A stretch of 64,000 nucleotides of DNA, from positions 124,001 to 188,000 of the forward strand of contig NZ_VIVL01000002.1 of assembly GCF_007828835.1 (NCBI RefSeq). Direction: 5' to 3'. A model generated the notes under the pieces. It did not search any database, was not told where the DNA came from, and saw only the letters and a list, made by a program, of their open reading frames with translations. The translations under genes were made by a program, and so were the position numbers. Origin of the DNA: Variovorax beijingensis. Lineage in GTDB: Bacteria > Pseudomonadota > Gammaproteobacteria > Burkholderiales > Burkholderiaceae_C. Shown here piece by piece: positions 26,176 through 34,764 of the stretch (its first letter is position 1; each line of letters starts with the position of its first letter).

Positions 26176-27101
26176 CGCAGCACCGGCACCGGATCGTGCG
26201 CATGGGTGTGGCCATGCGCGTGGTCGTGGTCGTGGCCGTGATCGTGGCCATGCGCCGCCGCGTCGCCGTGGTGATGGCCGCCCAGCCCGTGTTCCACCGC
26301 GAAGTCGCGGAACTTGCAGCCGTCGCAGGGCATGAGCGCGGCCGGCGCGCCGCGCCGCAGGTCGTCCACGCGCTGCTCCAGCAGCGCGAAGATCTCGGGC
26401 TCGAAGCCGAAGTAGCGCGTGGAGACAAAACGGATCGTCGGGTATTGCGCCTTCAGGTGCTCGACCTGGCGCGCGATGCGTTCGACCAGCGTGCCGTTGA
26501 ACAGGTAGTACGGCAGCACCACCACCTGCTTCATGCCCAGCAGGCTCTGGCGCTGCACGGCCCGCTCCAGGCGCGGATAGGTGATGCCCGTGAAGGCAAG
26601 GTCGACCAGCTCGTGGTCGGTCTCCTCCATCAGCCAGCGCGCCATCTTGGCCATGTCGCCGTTGGCCTGGCGGTCCGACGAACCCCGCCCCAGGATCACC
26701 ACGCCGGTGGTGGTCGGGTCGGGCATGTCGAGCGCCTGCATCGCGTCCTTGAGGCGGCGCCGCAGGATCGCCAGGATCGGGTCGCAGGCCGTGAGGTGCG
26801 GCGCATAGAGGAACTGCACCATCGGGTACTTGAGGCGGGCGCCGTCGATGGCCTGCGGGATGTCCATCTTCACGTGGCCCGCGGCATTGAGGATGAGCGG
26901 CACCACGATCACGCGCCGCGCGCTCTCGGCGGCGCGGCGCAGGCCCTCGCTCATCGTGATCTCGGAGAACTCGATGAAGCAGACCTCGATGCGCCAGCCC
27001 GGCTGCCGCTGGCGCCATTGCGCGGCGAAGGCCTCGATCTCGTCGTTGCCGGATTTTTCGCGCGAGCCGTGGCCCACCAGCAGAATGGTTTCGGAGTTCA
27101 T
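26172..27101 (-). CDS. cbiX: Sirohydrochlorin cobaltochelatase, long form with Fe-S and His-rich tail
   Basis: Inserts cobalt into sirohydrochlorin at the start of the oxygen-independent pathway, 309 aa. Two chelatase domains are visible: one from LLVGHGSREKSGNDEIEAFA with VPLILNAAGHVKMDIP, and a second from VVILGRGSSDRQANGDMAKM. Near residue 265 comes MPCDGC, matching the MXCXXC motif that binds a 4Fe-4S cluster in the long Bacillus megaterium CbiX. The last 30 residues are mostly His, Asp, Gly and Ala (13 or more His), a metal-binding tail also known in that form. The ATG at 27101 overlaps the cobM stop. Confidence 0.94.
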   Translation of the reverse strand: MNSETILLVGHGSREKSGNDEIEAFAAQWRQRQPGWRIEVCFIEFSEITMSEGLRRAAESARRVIVVPLILNAAGHVKMDIPQAIDGARLKYPMVQFLYAPHLTACDPILAILRRRLKDAMQALDMPDPTTTGVVILGRGSSDRQANGDMAKMARWLMEETDHELVDLAFTGITYPRLERAVQRQSLLGMKQVVVLPYYLFNGTLVERIARQVEHLKAQYPTIRFVSTRYFGFEPEIFALLEQRVDDLRRGAPAALMPCDGCKFRDFAVEHGLGGHHHGDAAAHGHDHGHDHDHAHGHTHAHDPVPVLR

Positions 27102-27946
27102 GGAAGTTCCTGGCGCAGGGTTTCGGCGGGAACGCTCGCGCGCCTGAAGCGGTGCGTGAAGCTCGCGTCGTAGAGCTTGGATTTGGCGAGCGTGGTCCAC
27201 TGCCGCGCGCCCAGCGTGGGGCTGGCGATGATCATCGACTGGGTCGCGATGCGGGCCTCGCGGCACAGCGCCTGGATAGTCGCCACCGTGCCGCGCACGA
27301 TCTTCTCTTCGCCGGGCCAGCTCGCCTTGTGGACCACCACCACGGGCGCATCGGGCGACCAGCCGGCGGCCGCGAGCGCGGCCGTGACCTTGCCAAGCAG
27401 CGTGATGCTCAGGAAGATGCACAGCGTGCTGTGGTGCGCGGCCAGCGCCTCGAGCGACTCGCCCTCGGGCATCGGCGTGCGGCCTTCGACGCGCGTGAAG
27501 ATCACCGTCTGCGTGACCTCGGGCAGCGTGAGGCTTTCCACCGCCGCGGCCGCCGATGCCATGGCGGAGGACACGCCCGGCACCACCCCGATCGGCACGC
27601 CCGCCGCATCCAGCGGCTGCACCAGTTCGATCAGCGCGCCGTACAGGCCCGGGTCGCCGGTCTGCAGGCGCACCACGGTCTCGCAGCGCGCGGCCTGCGC
27701 GATCAGCCAGGCCGACATCTGCTCGAGCGTCATGTCCTTGCTGTCGGCAATGGCGCAGTCCGGATGCGCCCAGCGCATCGCGGCTTCGCTCACCAGCGAG
27801 CCCGCGAACAGGATCGCCCCGGCGCGCTCGACGAGGCCGCGGCCCTTGACGGTGATGAGTTCCGGATCGCCCGGGCCCGCACCGACGAACCACACGGTTC
27901 CCGGCGCCGGCGCACTGCCTGGAGCGATGGCTCGCTCGTTCATCAT
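27098..27946 (-). CDS. cobM: Precorrin-4 / cobalt-precorrin-4 C11-methyltransferase
   Basis: SAM-dependent methyltransferase acting at C11, 282 aa, first gene of the riboswitch-led operon. Signature segments are VWFVGAGPGDPELITVKGRG, RLQTGDPGLYGALIEL, VPGVSSAMASAAAAVESLTL and VIFTRVEGRTPMP. The start is the first of two adjacent ATGs (27946), placed seven bases after GGAGG; the frame is open further up, but that stretch is leader RNA, not protein. The leader between the riboswitch and this start is about 160 nt, room for the expression platform. Confidence 0.94.
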   Translation of the reverse strand: MMNERAIAPGSAPAPGTVWFVGAGPGDPELITVKGRGLVERAGAILFAGSLVSEAAMRWAHPDCAIADSKDMTLEQMSAWLIAQAARCETVVRLQTGDPGLYGALIELVQPLDAAGVPIGVVPGVSSAMASAAAAVESLTLPEVTQTVIFTRVEGRTPMPEGESLEALAAHHSTLCIFLSITLLGKVTAALAAAGWSPDAPVVVVHKASWPGEEKIVRGTVATIQALCREARIATQSMIIASPTLGARQWTTLAKSKLYDASFTHRFRRASVPAETLRQELP

Positions 27947-28109
27947 GATGATTCCTCCGCGCCCGCCGCGCGATAGATGGTCGGTAGGACCGGGCAGCGG
28001 GAGAAATCGGAGGGGCGTCAGTGGATGCGGTTCCGGCGGATGCACACCTGCATCGAGCCGGACGCCATGCGCCGCCCGCCGATCCTCGCCCACCGCAAGG
28101 TCATGCGCT

Positions 28110-28352
28110 GGTCGTCAGGCCGGTCTCCGGGCTCACGAGCGGAAGGCCATCGGCTCTCCAGCAAGACCACCTTCCCATGCCGTTCGCGGCACAGTGGCGC
28201 GGGACCGAATCCCGGGGCCTTGCTTCTGACTCGTTTACCGTTGCGGGGGCAGCGTCGGCATTGCGCGGTGTTCTCTCCACCGCCGCGCACCGACTTCCCG
28301 TTTCACCCTGGCCACCCCGCCGTTGATACGGGGCGCCAGGACACCTGACAAC
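28110..28352 (-). ncRNA. Cobalamin riboswitch
   Basis: Reading the minus strand, the leader of the cobalamin operon contains the conserved B12 riboswitch elements in order: GGGTGAAACGGGAAGTCGGTG near the 5' part (about 28299-28319), CTGCCCCCGCAACGGTA at 28236-28252, the B12 box GCCACTG at 28192-28198, then GGGAAGGTGG and the 3' closing AGCCCGGAGACCGGCC (about 28118-28133). It should bind adenosyl- or hydroxocobalamin and shut off the downstream biosynthesis and cobalt-uptake genes. The region from here to 27947 has no gene. The outer boundaries are approximate. Confidence 0.95.
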
Positions 28353-28366
28353 GCGCGCAAAGTGTA

Positions 28367-28666
28367 TCAGGCGGTCTGGGCTCGATGAACGGCGGAAGGA
28401 GCCCCATGCCGGGGAAGGGAAGGCGCATCGGCGCGCTCCATCCGCCGCAGCGCGGCGCTCAGCTCGTCCTGCTCCGCAGGGCCCAGCTCGCGCGCCAGGC
28501 GCCTGAACCCGGCCTGGTAGCAGGGCAGCATCAGCGCCGCGGTGAGCGCGTGGACGTCATCGCCGCGTGCAAGGCGCTCATGGCACGCAGCGATGCTCCG
28601 ATACACGCCGAGCGCCTGCGCGACGCGGGTTTTCCTGCTGCTGTCGTTGCTGCTCTCGATGCTCAT
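28367..28666 (-). CDS. Small protein of unknown function before the B12 riboswitch
   Basis: A 99-aa soluble, Arg/Ala-rich helical protein. The ATG at 28666 follows AAGGAG with six-base spacing, good evidence that it is translated. The sequence (ALGVYRSIAACHERLARGDD, then LTAALMLPCYQAGFRRLARE) has two cysteines and no signal peptide or membrane helix, and I do not recognise the family. It ends about 15 bp before the riboswitch on the same strand, so it is either a separate short transcript or read-through partner. Its link to cobalamin is only positional. Confidence 0.6.
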   Translation of the reverse strand: MSIESSNDSSRKTRVAQALGVYRSIAACHERLARGDDVHALTAALMLPCYQAGFRRLARELGPAEQDELSAALRRMERADAPSLPRHGAPSAVHRAQTA

Positions 28667-28763
28667 CGCCGGCTCCTTGTGGCGCGCCGTGGATGGCGCC
28701 GCAAGGCAACTCTATGGATTGGCGGGCGCAGCGGGGAGTAACAAGATCGTCGTGAATCCGGCC

Positions 28764-29762
28764 CTACTCGACCGCGACCTTGCCCTCCTTGACCAGCCTC
28801 GCGAACTTCACCGTCTCCTCGCGGATGCGGGCCGCCATCTCGGCGGAGCTGTCGCCGATCGGCTCGGCGCCGATGGCACGCATCCGCTCGGCGAACTCCG
28901 GCGACTTGATGATCCTGGCCATCTCGGCGTGAAGCTTCGAGGTGATGTCCTTCGGCGTGCCGGCCGGCGCCAGCACGCCGAACCAGGTGCCGATGTCGAA
29001 GCCTTTCAGGCCGGCCTCTTCGAGCGTCGGCACCTCGGGCAGCACGGCGGAACGCTTCGCGGTGGTGACGGCCAGCGCGCGCAGCTTTCCGCCCTTGATG
29101 TGCTGCAGCACGGGCGTGATGGTGTCGAAGGACATGTCCACCTGTCCGCCCAGCAGGTCGGTGGTGAGCGGACCGCTGCCCTTGTATGGCACGTGCAGCA
29201 GCCTGACGCCGGTGCTGGCCTGGAACTGGGTGCCGATCAGGTGCTGTGCCGTGCCGTTGCCGTTGGAGCCGTAGGCCAGCTCCTTCGGTGACGACTTGGC
29301 GAGCGCGACCAGTTCGGCGACCGATTTCGCCGGCGTGAGCGCAGCGTTGATCACCAGCACATTCGGCACCATCGCCACCGTGGTGATGGGCGCGAAGTCT
29401 TTCTGGAAGTCGTAGGGCAGCTTCTTGTAGACGCTGGTCGCGATGGTGTGGTGCACTGCGCCCATCAGCAGCGTGTAGCCATCGGGCCTGGCCTTGGCGA
29501 CATAGTCGGCGCCCAGCGTGGCGCCGGCGCCGGGCTTGCTTTCCACGATCACGGGCTGGCCCAGGGCCTTGGAGAGCGCATCGGCCAGCGCGCGGGCCAG
29601 CACGTCGGTGGTGCCGCCGGAAGGAAAGGGCACGACCAGGCTGATCGGCTTGGCCGGCCATGGCTCCTGGGCGGCGGCCCAGGGCGCGATGCAAAGGCCG
29701 AGGGCCGTCAGGACGGTTCCCGCGAGGGCGCGGCGCCTGGTGGCGCATGGTTGCTTCATCAT
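28764..29762 (-). CDS. Bug/TctC-family periplasmic substrate-binding protein
   Basis: A 332-aa periplasmic binding protein of the tripartite tricarboxylate transporter (Bug) family, very numerous in Burkholderiales. A signal peptide with an Arg-rich start (residues 1-32, ending WAAAQ) is followed by WPAKPISLVVPFPSGGTTDV, and later VPYKGSGPLTTDLLGGQVDM and PEVPTLEEAGLKGFD, which are Bug hallmarks. Two ATGs are adjacent; the first follows AGGAG by seven bases. No TctA or TctB membrane genes are next to it, so the transporter is incomplete here. It lies just downstream of tartrate dehydrogenase, so a hydroxy-dicarboxylate ligand is a fair guess only. Confidence 0.92.
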   Translation of the reverse strand: MMKQPCATRRRALAGTVLTALGLCIAPWAAAQEPWPAKPISLVVPFPSGGTTDVLARALADALSKALGQPVIVESKPGAGATLGADYVAKARPDGYTLLMGAVHHTIATSVYKKLPYDFQKDFAPITTVAMVPNVLVINAALTPAKSVAELVALAKSSPKELAYGSNGNGTAQHLIGTQFQASTGVRLLHVPYKGSGPLTTDLLGGQVDMSFDTITPVLQHIKGGKLRALAVTTAKRSAVLPEVPTLEEAGLKGFDIGTWFGVLAPAGTPKDITSKLHAEMARIIKSPEFAERMRAIGAEPIGDSSAEMAARIREETVKFARLVKEGKVAVE

Positions 29763-29802
29763 GTTTTGTCTCCTGGCTGACGGTCTGTGCCGTGTGTTTT
29801 CG

Positions 29803-30867
29803 TTAGGCGAGCCGCGCGCACACGGCCTGCGTGACCTGCGCCGTGGTGGCGCTGCCGCCGAGATCGCGCGTGTGCAGCGCGGGATCGGCCGTCACGGCTT
29901 CGATCGCCTGCATGACGCGCCGCGCGGCCTCGGCCTCGCCCAGGTGCTCCAGCAGCATCACGACCGACCAGAAGGTGCCGACCGGATTGGCCAGGCCCTT
30001 GCCCATGATGTCGAAGGCGGAGCCGTGGATCGGTTCGAACATCGACGGGTAGCGCCGCTCGGGATCGATGTTGCCGGTGGGGGCGATGCCCAGGCTGCCC
30101 GCGAGCGCGGCGGCCAGGTCGCTGAGGATGTCGGCATGCAGGTTGGTCGCGACGATGGTGTCGAGCGAGGCCGGCCGGTTGATCATGCGCGCGGTCGATG
30201 CATCGACCAGTTCCTTGTCCCAGGTGACGTCCGGGAACTCCTTCGATATCTGCAGCGCGATCTCGTCCCACATCACCATGGCGTGGCGCTGGGCGTTGCT
30301 CTTGGTGATGACCGTGAGCAGCTTGCGGGGCCGCGACTGCGCCAGCCTGAAGGCGAAGCGCATGATGCGTTCGACGCCGGCACGGGTCATCATCGACACG
30401 TCGGTGGCGGCTTCGATCGGATGGCCCTGGTGCACGCGGCCGCCGACGCCCGCGTACTCGCCTTCGGAGTTCTCGCGCACGATCACCCAGTTCAGGTCGT
30501 CCGGGCCGCAGCGCTTGAGGGGGCCATCGATGCCGGGCAGGATGCGCGTCGGGCGCACGTTGGCGTACTGGTCGAAGCCCTGGCAGATCTTCAGCCGCAG
30601 GCCCCAGAGCGTGATGTGGTCGGGAATGTGCGGATCGCCCGCCGAGCCGAACAGGATCGCGTCCTTGCCGCGCAGCGCGTCGAGGCCGTCGTCCGGCATC
30701 ATCTTGCCGTGCGCGCGGTAGTAGTCGCCGTCCCAGCCGAAGTTCTCGAACTCAAAGCCGAAACTGCTGCTGGCCGAAGCCAGCGCTTCGAGCACTTTCT
30801 GGCCTGCGGGAACGACTTCCTTGCCGATGCCGTCTCCGGGGATGGTTGCGATCTTGTACGTCTTCAT
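29803..30867 (-). CDS. ttuC: Tartrate dehydrogenase / decarboxylase (isocitrate-isopropylmalate DH family)
   Basis: NAD-dependent beta-decarboxylating dehydrogenase of 354 aa. Family features: IATIPGDGIGKEVVPAG at the N-terminus, the ENSEGEYAGVGG substrate loop, KSNAQRHAMVMWDE (the tartrate/malate-type motif replacing the IPMDH pattern), the NLHADILSDLAAALAGSLG metal-binding region and EPIHGSAFDIMGKG. The G-G-R-VHQG stretch is typical of TtuC-type tartrate dehydrogenase, also able to oxidise D-malate. It is divergent from a LysR gene, which is the likely regulator, and precedes the Bug binding protein by 40 bp in one probable operon. Confidence 0.93.
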   Translation of the reverse strand: MKTYKIATIPGDGIGKEVVPAGQKVLEALASASSSFGFEFENFGWDGDYYRAHGKMMPDDGLDALRGKDAILFGSAGDPHIPDHITLWGLRLKICQGFDQYANVRPTRILPGIDGPLKRCGPDDLNWVIVRENSEGEYAGVGGRVHQGHPIEAATDVSMMTRAGVERIMRFAFRLAQSRPRKLLTVITKSNAQRHAMVMWDEIALQISKEFPDVTWDKELVDASTARMINRPASLDTIVATNLHADILSDLAAALAGSLGIAPTGNIDPERRYPSMFEPIHGSAFDIMGKGLANPVGTFWSVVMLLEHLGEAEAARRVMQAIEAVTADPALHTRDLGGSATTAQVTQAVCARLA

Positions 30868-30977
30868 GGCGATGTCTGCGGGAGGTTGGAAAGAGCTTCG
30901 ACTGTAGGAAGCAGGAGCCCGCGGAATCGGCGCTAAAGTGAAGCCATCGTTAACCTGTATTCAACAGTGGGGCCACG

Positions 30978-31907
30978 ATGAGCAGCGCCATCCTTCCGGC
31001 CGATCTCGGCTTCTTCTCCACCCTGGCCAGCGCCGGCAGCCTGAGCGCCGCCGCGCGGGAGCTGGGCATCACCACGCCCGCGGTCAGCAAGCACCTGGCG
31101 CTGATGGAATCGCGCGCCGGCGTGCTGCTGGTCAACCGCTCGACGCGCCGCATGAGCCTCACGCCCGAGGGCGAGCTGTACCTGGAGCATGCGCGCCGCA
31201 TCCTCGGCGAGATCGACGGCATGGAAGAACTGCTGGGCGTGTCGCGCGCCACGCCGCGCGGCCTGCTGCGCGTGAATGCCACGCTGGGCTTCGGGCGCAG
31301 CCATGTCGCGCCGCTGATCTCGCGCTTCGTGCGCAAGCATCCGGCCGTGGAAGTGCAGCTGCAACTGTCGGTCAATCCGCCGGCGCCGAGCGAGGACCTG
31401 TTCGATGTCTGCGTGCGCTTCGGCGCGCCGCCGGACAGCCGCGTGGTGGCAAGGCATATCGCGTCGAACCGCCGGCTGCTGTGCGCATCGCCCGCCTACC
31501 TGGCGGCGCGCGGCATGCCCAAGGTGCCGAACGACCTGTCCAGGCACAACTGCATCGGCATCCGCCAGGGCGAGGAGGCCTATGGGGTCTGGCGCCTGAC
31601 GAGCGGCAGAGGGCGCCATGCGCGCACCGAGTCCGTCAGGACGCGCGGCAACCTGGCGACCAACGACGGCGAGATCGCCGTGAACTGGGCCCTCGAAGGC
31701 CACGGCATCCTGATGCGCGCCGAGTGGGACATCAACCGCTTCCTGCGCAGCGGCCGCCTGGTGCAGGTGCTGCCGCAGTACTTCACGCCCGATGCGGACA
31801 TCTATGCCGTGTACCCGCAGCGGCACCAGCTGGCCGCGCGGGTGCGGGCCTTCGTCGATTTCCTGGCGCTCTCCTTCACGCAGCAGGCGGCGTCGGGCAA
31901 GGCATAG
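30978..31907 (+). CDS. LysR-family regulator, divergent from tartrate dehydrogenase
   Basis: A 309-aa LysR regulator. The N-terminal HTH (about 8-66) reads LGFFSTLASAGSLSAAAREL and ITTPAVSKHLALMESRAGVL. The effector domain (about 92-300) contains SEDLFDVCVRFGAPPDSRVV and the LATNDGEIAVNWALEGHGIL region that is common in DmlR/TtuA-like members. Divergence from ttuC with 110 bp between, and the D-malate/tartrate-type regulators known to sit this way, suggest it controls that operon. The intergenic segment around 30945-30970 has a TTAACCTGTATTCAA stretch suitable for a LysR T-N11-A box, not demonstrated. Confidence 0.92.
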   Translation: MSSAILPADLGFFSTLASAGSLSAAARELGITTPAVSKHLALMESRAGVLLVNRSTRRMSLTPEGELYLEHARRILGEIDGMEELLGVSRATPRGLLRVNATLGFGRSHVAPLISRFVRKHPAVEVQLQLSVNPPAPSEDLFDVCVRFGAPPDSRVVARHIASNRRLLCASPAYLAARGMPKVPNDLSRHNCIGIRQGEEAYGVWRLTSGRGRHARTESVRTRGNLATNDGEIAVNWALEGHGILMRAEWDINRFLRSGRLVQVLPQYFTPDADIYAVYPQRHQLAARVRAFVDFLALSFTQQAASGKA

Positions 31908-32033
31908 CCGAGCCGAGGAGGGTCGCTGCCGAAAGACCCATGCTTGCCAGCCCGTCCACCGCAGGTGTAGGAAAGGGGCGCGTCGGCGCGTGAGAACGGG
32001 TTGCCGCCGTGCAGCACGGGTGAGAATCCGCGG

Positions 32034-33353
32034 ATGCATCCAACCAGCAGCACCTCATTCCTGCAGTCCACCATCAGGCCCGCCCTCATGGCCGCAGCCA
32101 TCGCGGCGCTTGTCGCAGGCTGCGCTTCCGCACCGCCCGGATCGGCAACGCAGCCGCCGGGCACCACAGCGGGGCAGCGGCCCGCAACTGCGCCCACGCC
32201 CGCAGCTACGGACACTGCCGCGCTCGAGCAGCAGCGCTTTGCCAAATGGGTCGCAGACTTCCGCGCCACCGCACGCGCATCCGGCATCAGCGAGGCCACC
32301 TTGCGAAGCGCCTTCGACCAGGTGCAGTTTCTTCCGCGGGTGATCGAGCTGGACCGCGCCCAGCCCGAGTTCACGCGCACGGCCTGGGACTATCTCGACA
32401 ACACCGTCTCGCCCCAGCGCATTGCCACGGGCCAGGACAAGCTGCTGCAGGTTCGCGCCGAAGCCGATGCGGCGGCCGCGCGCTACGGCGTGCCGGGCAC
32501 CATCGTCGTCGCCATCTGGGGCATGGAAAGCAACTACGGCGGCAACTACGGCAGCACGCCGGTGATCGACGCGCTGGCCACGCTCGGCTTCGAGGGCCGG
32601 CGCGAAGACTGGGCGCGCCGCGAACTGCTCGCGGCGCTCAAGATCCTCGACAGCGGCGACATCGCGCGCGACCGCATGATCGGCTCCTGGGCGGGTGCCA
32701 TGGGCCAGACCCAGTTCCTGCCGTCGAACTTCCTGGCCTACGCGGTCGATGCCGACGGCGACGGACGCCGCGACATCTGGGGCAGCATGCCCGACGTGGT
32801 GGCCTCGACGGCCAACTTTCTCTCGCGCTCGGGCTGGCAGGCCGGCATGCCGTGGGGCGTGGAGGTCAAGTTGCCGGCGAGCTTCGACTACGGCCGCGCC
32901 GACATGGCCGTACGCCAGCCGAGCACGCAGTGGGCGGCCGAGGGAATCACGACGATGGACGGCCAGCCGCTGCCGGAATTTGCCGACGGCTCGGTGCTGC
33001 TGCCCGCGGGCGCACAGGGGCCGGCCTTCCTGGTCGGGCCGAACTTCCGCGCCGTGCTGCGCTACAACAACTCGACCAACTACGCGCTCGCCGTGGGCCT
33101 GCTCGCGCAGCGCCTTGGCGGCGGCCCCGACGTGCAGACGCCATGGCCAAGAAGCCTGTCGGCGCTCTCGCGCAGCCAGATGGTCGAGTTGCAGACTGCG
33201 CTCACCCAGCGCGGCTTTGCCACCGGCGCGGCCGACGGCGTCATGGGCCCGGCCACGCGCGAAGGGCTGCGCCGCTACCAGCGCAGCGTCGGCCTGCCCG
33301 CGGATGGCTATCCGAGCGCGGAGCTGCTGCAGCGCCTGCAGCAACAACCCTAG
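32034..33353 (+). CDS. mltB: Membrane-bound lytic murein transglycosylase B
   Basis: A 439-aa lipoprotein that cleaves peptidoglycan. The signal peptide ends in the lipobox LVAGC (Cys30), followed by a Pro/Thr/Ala-rich linker to about residue 65. The SLT_2 catalytic domain (about 70-365) has the catalytic Glu in AIWGMESNYGGNYGS and the MGQTQFLPSNFL and DADGDGRRDIW motifs of MltB. A C-terminal peptidoglycan-binding domain (about 375-437; RSQMVELQTALTQRGF, GVMGPATREGLRRYQ) is attached, a form common outside enterobacteria. Translation is taken from the ATG at 32034. The preceding 126 bp carry no recognised signal. Confidence 0.94.
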   Translation: MHPTSSTSFLQSTIRPALMAAAIAALVAGCASAPPGSATQPPGTTAGQRPATAPTPAATDTAALEQQRFAKWVADFRATARASGISEATLRSAFDQVQFLPRVIELDRAQPEFTRTAWDYLDNTVSPQRIATGQDKLLQVRAEADAAAARYGVPGTIVVAIWGMESNYGGNYGSTPVIDALATLGFEGRREDWARRELLAALKILDSGDIARDRMIGSWAGAMGQTQFLPSNFLAYAVDADGDGRRDIWGSMPDVVASTANFLSRSGWQAGMPWGVEVKLPASFDYGRADMAVRQPSTQWAAEGITTMDGQPLPEFADGSVLLPAGAQGPAFLVGPNFRAVLRYNNSTNYALAVGLLAQRLGGGPDVQTPWPRSLSALSRSQMVELQTALTQRGFATGAADGVMGPATREGLRRYQRSVGLPADGYPSAELLQRLQQQP

Positions 33354-33462
33354 CGGGCACCGTTAAACTGGGGCCGGGTGCGGGGCCCTTGCTTCTGGTT
33401 GGCGGCGCCGCAGGTTCATGCGATGGTCGGGCCGCCACGCGGATCAGCCACGCCACCCTCCC

Positions 33463-34722
33463 ATGCAAGAGCCCACCATCCAGTACGTTGCCGCAGCCAT
33501 CTTTGCCGTGGCGCTCCTCCACACCTTTGCCGCCAAGCAGTTCGAGCGGCTGTCGCACCGCTTTCCCCGTCATGCCGGCCTGTTCCACCTGCTGGGCGAG
33601 GTGGAGGTCGTGTTCGGCTTCTGGGCCATCGTGCTCGTTCTTGCGATGGCCCTGCTGGTCGGAGGCGGGCCGGCGCTCGGCTATGCGGAGTCGCGCAATT
33701 ACACCGAACCCCTGTTCGTCTTCGTCGTGATGGTGGTGGCCGCCTCGCGGCCCGTGCTGCGCACCGTCATGTCGGGCGTGAGCCTCATTGCGCGCGTGCT
33801 GCCGCTGCCCACGCCCGTCGCGGCGGCATGGCTCGGGCTGGCCGCCGTGCCGCTGTTGGGCTCGCTCGTCACCGAGCCCGCGGCCATGACCATCGCGGCG
33901 CTCATGCTCGCGCCGCAGACCTTCAGGCCGCAGGTGCCCGAAGCGGTGAAGTACCTCGCGCTGGGCGTGCTGTTCGTCAACGTGTCGATCGGCGGCACGC
34001 TCACGTCGTACGCCGCGCCGCCGGTGCTGATGGTGGCCTCGACCTGGCAATGGGACAGCGCCTTCATGCTCGCCACCTTCGGCTGGAAGGCCGCCATCGC
34101 CGTGCTCGTCAACGCCACCGTGGCCACCTTCGTGCTGCGCAAGCACCTGCCCGCCGCATCGGCCGCGGACGCGGCGCTCTCCGAAGCGCCCGTGCCGCCC
34201 GCCGTGGCCCTGGTGCACCTGGTGCTGCTGGCCGGCATCGTGCTGTTCGCGCATCATCCGGTCGCGTTCCTCGGGCTGTTCCTGATGTTCCTCGGATTCA
34301 CGCAGGCCTACGAGCGCCACCAGAGCCCGCTGATCATCAAGGAAGCGCTGCTCGTCGGCTTCTTCCTGGCCGGGCTGGTGGTGCTGGGCGGCATGCAGCA
34401 GTGGTGGCTGGAGCCGGTCGTATCGAGCCTGCAGCCGCTGGCCTTGTTCTTCGGTGCGCTGGGCCTCACGGCCATCACCGACAACGCGGCGCTCACCTAC
34501 CTGGGCTCGCTGATCACGAACATCTCGGACGAATCCAAGTACATGCTCGTCGCCGGCGCGGTGGCCGGCGGCGGCCTGACGGTGATTGCCAACGCGCCCA
34601 ATCCCGCGGGCGTCGCGCTGCTCAAGCGCGGCTTCTCCGACGAGACCATCGGCGCTGGCGGACTGCTGCTGGGTGCGCTCGGGCCCACGCTCGTGGCCGC
34701 CGCGGCCTTCATGCTGTTGTAG
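33463..34722 (+). CDS. Putative Na+/H+ antiporter-family membrane protein
   Basis: A polytopic inner-membrane protein of 419 aa from the ATG at 33463 (an ATG at 33418 would add 15 residues without membrane character). About eleven hydrophobic segments are visible. The pair of conserved motifs LGSLVTEPAAMTIAALMLAP and the LTAITDNAALTYLGSLI segment near residue 340, with charged residues inside membrane helices, fit the putative Na+/H+ antiporter group related to the ArsB/NhaD ion transporter superfamily. The ion is not proven. It stands between mltB and the hydrolase lipoprotein; no ribosome site is obvious. Function assigned by family resemblance only. Confidence 0.8.
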   Translation: MQEPTIQYVAAAIFAVALLHTFAAKQFERLSHRFPRHAGLFHLLGEVEVVFGFWAIVLVLAMALLVGGGPALGYAESRNYTEPLFVFVVMVVAASRPVLRTVMSGVSLIARVLPLPTPVAAAWLGLAAVPLLGSLVTEPAAMTIAALMLAPQTFRPQVPEAVKYLALGVLFVNVSIGGTLTSYAAPPVLMVASTWQWDSAFMLATFGWKAAIAVLVNATVATFVLRKHLPAASAADAALSEAPVPPAVALVHLVLLAGIVLFAHHPVAFLGLFLMFLGFTQAYERHQSPLIIKEALLVGFFLAGLVVLGGMQQWWLEPVVSSLQPLALFFGALGLTAITDNAALTYLGSLITNISDESKYMLVAGAVAGGGLTVIANAPNPAGVALLKRGFSDETIGAGGLLLGALGPTLVAAAAFMLL

Positions 34723-34764
34723 CAGTGGAACCGCGCGCGGCGCGGATCGAAAGGAGACAGGAAC

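Noticed and set aside
28018..28290. 90-aa minus-strand frame in the B12 leader
   Set aside because: It is a translation of the riboswitch RNA; the conserved B12 box and core explain the sequence.
31908..32033. Possible second riboswitch or regulatory RNA before mltB
   Set aside because: I saw some repeated GTGAGAA-type sequence but none of the B12 or other riboswitch core elements.
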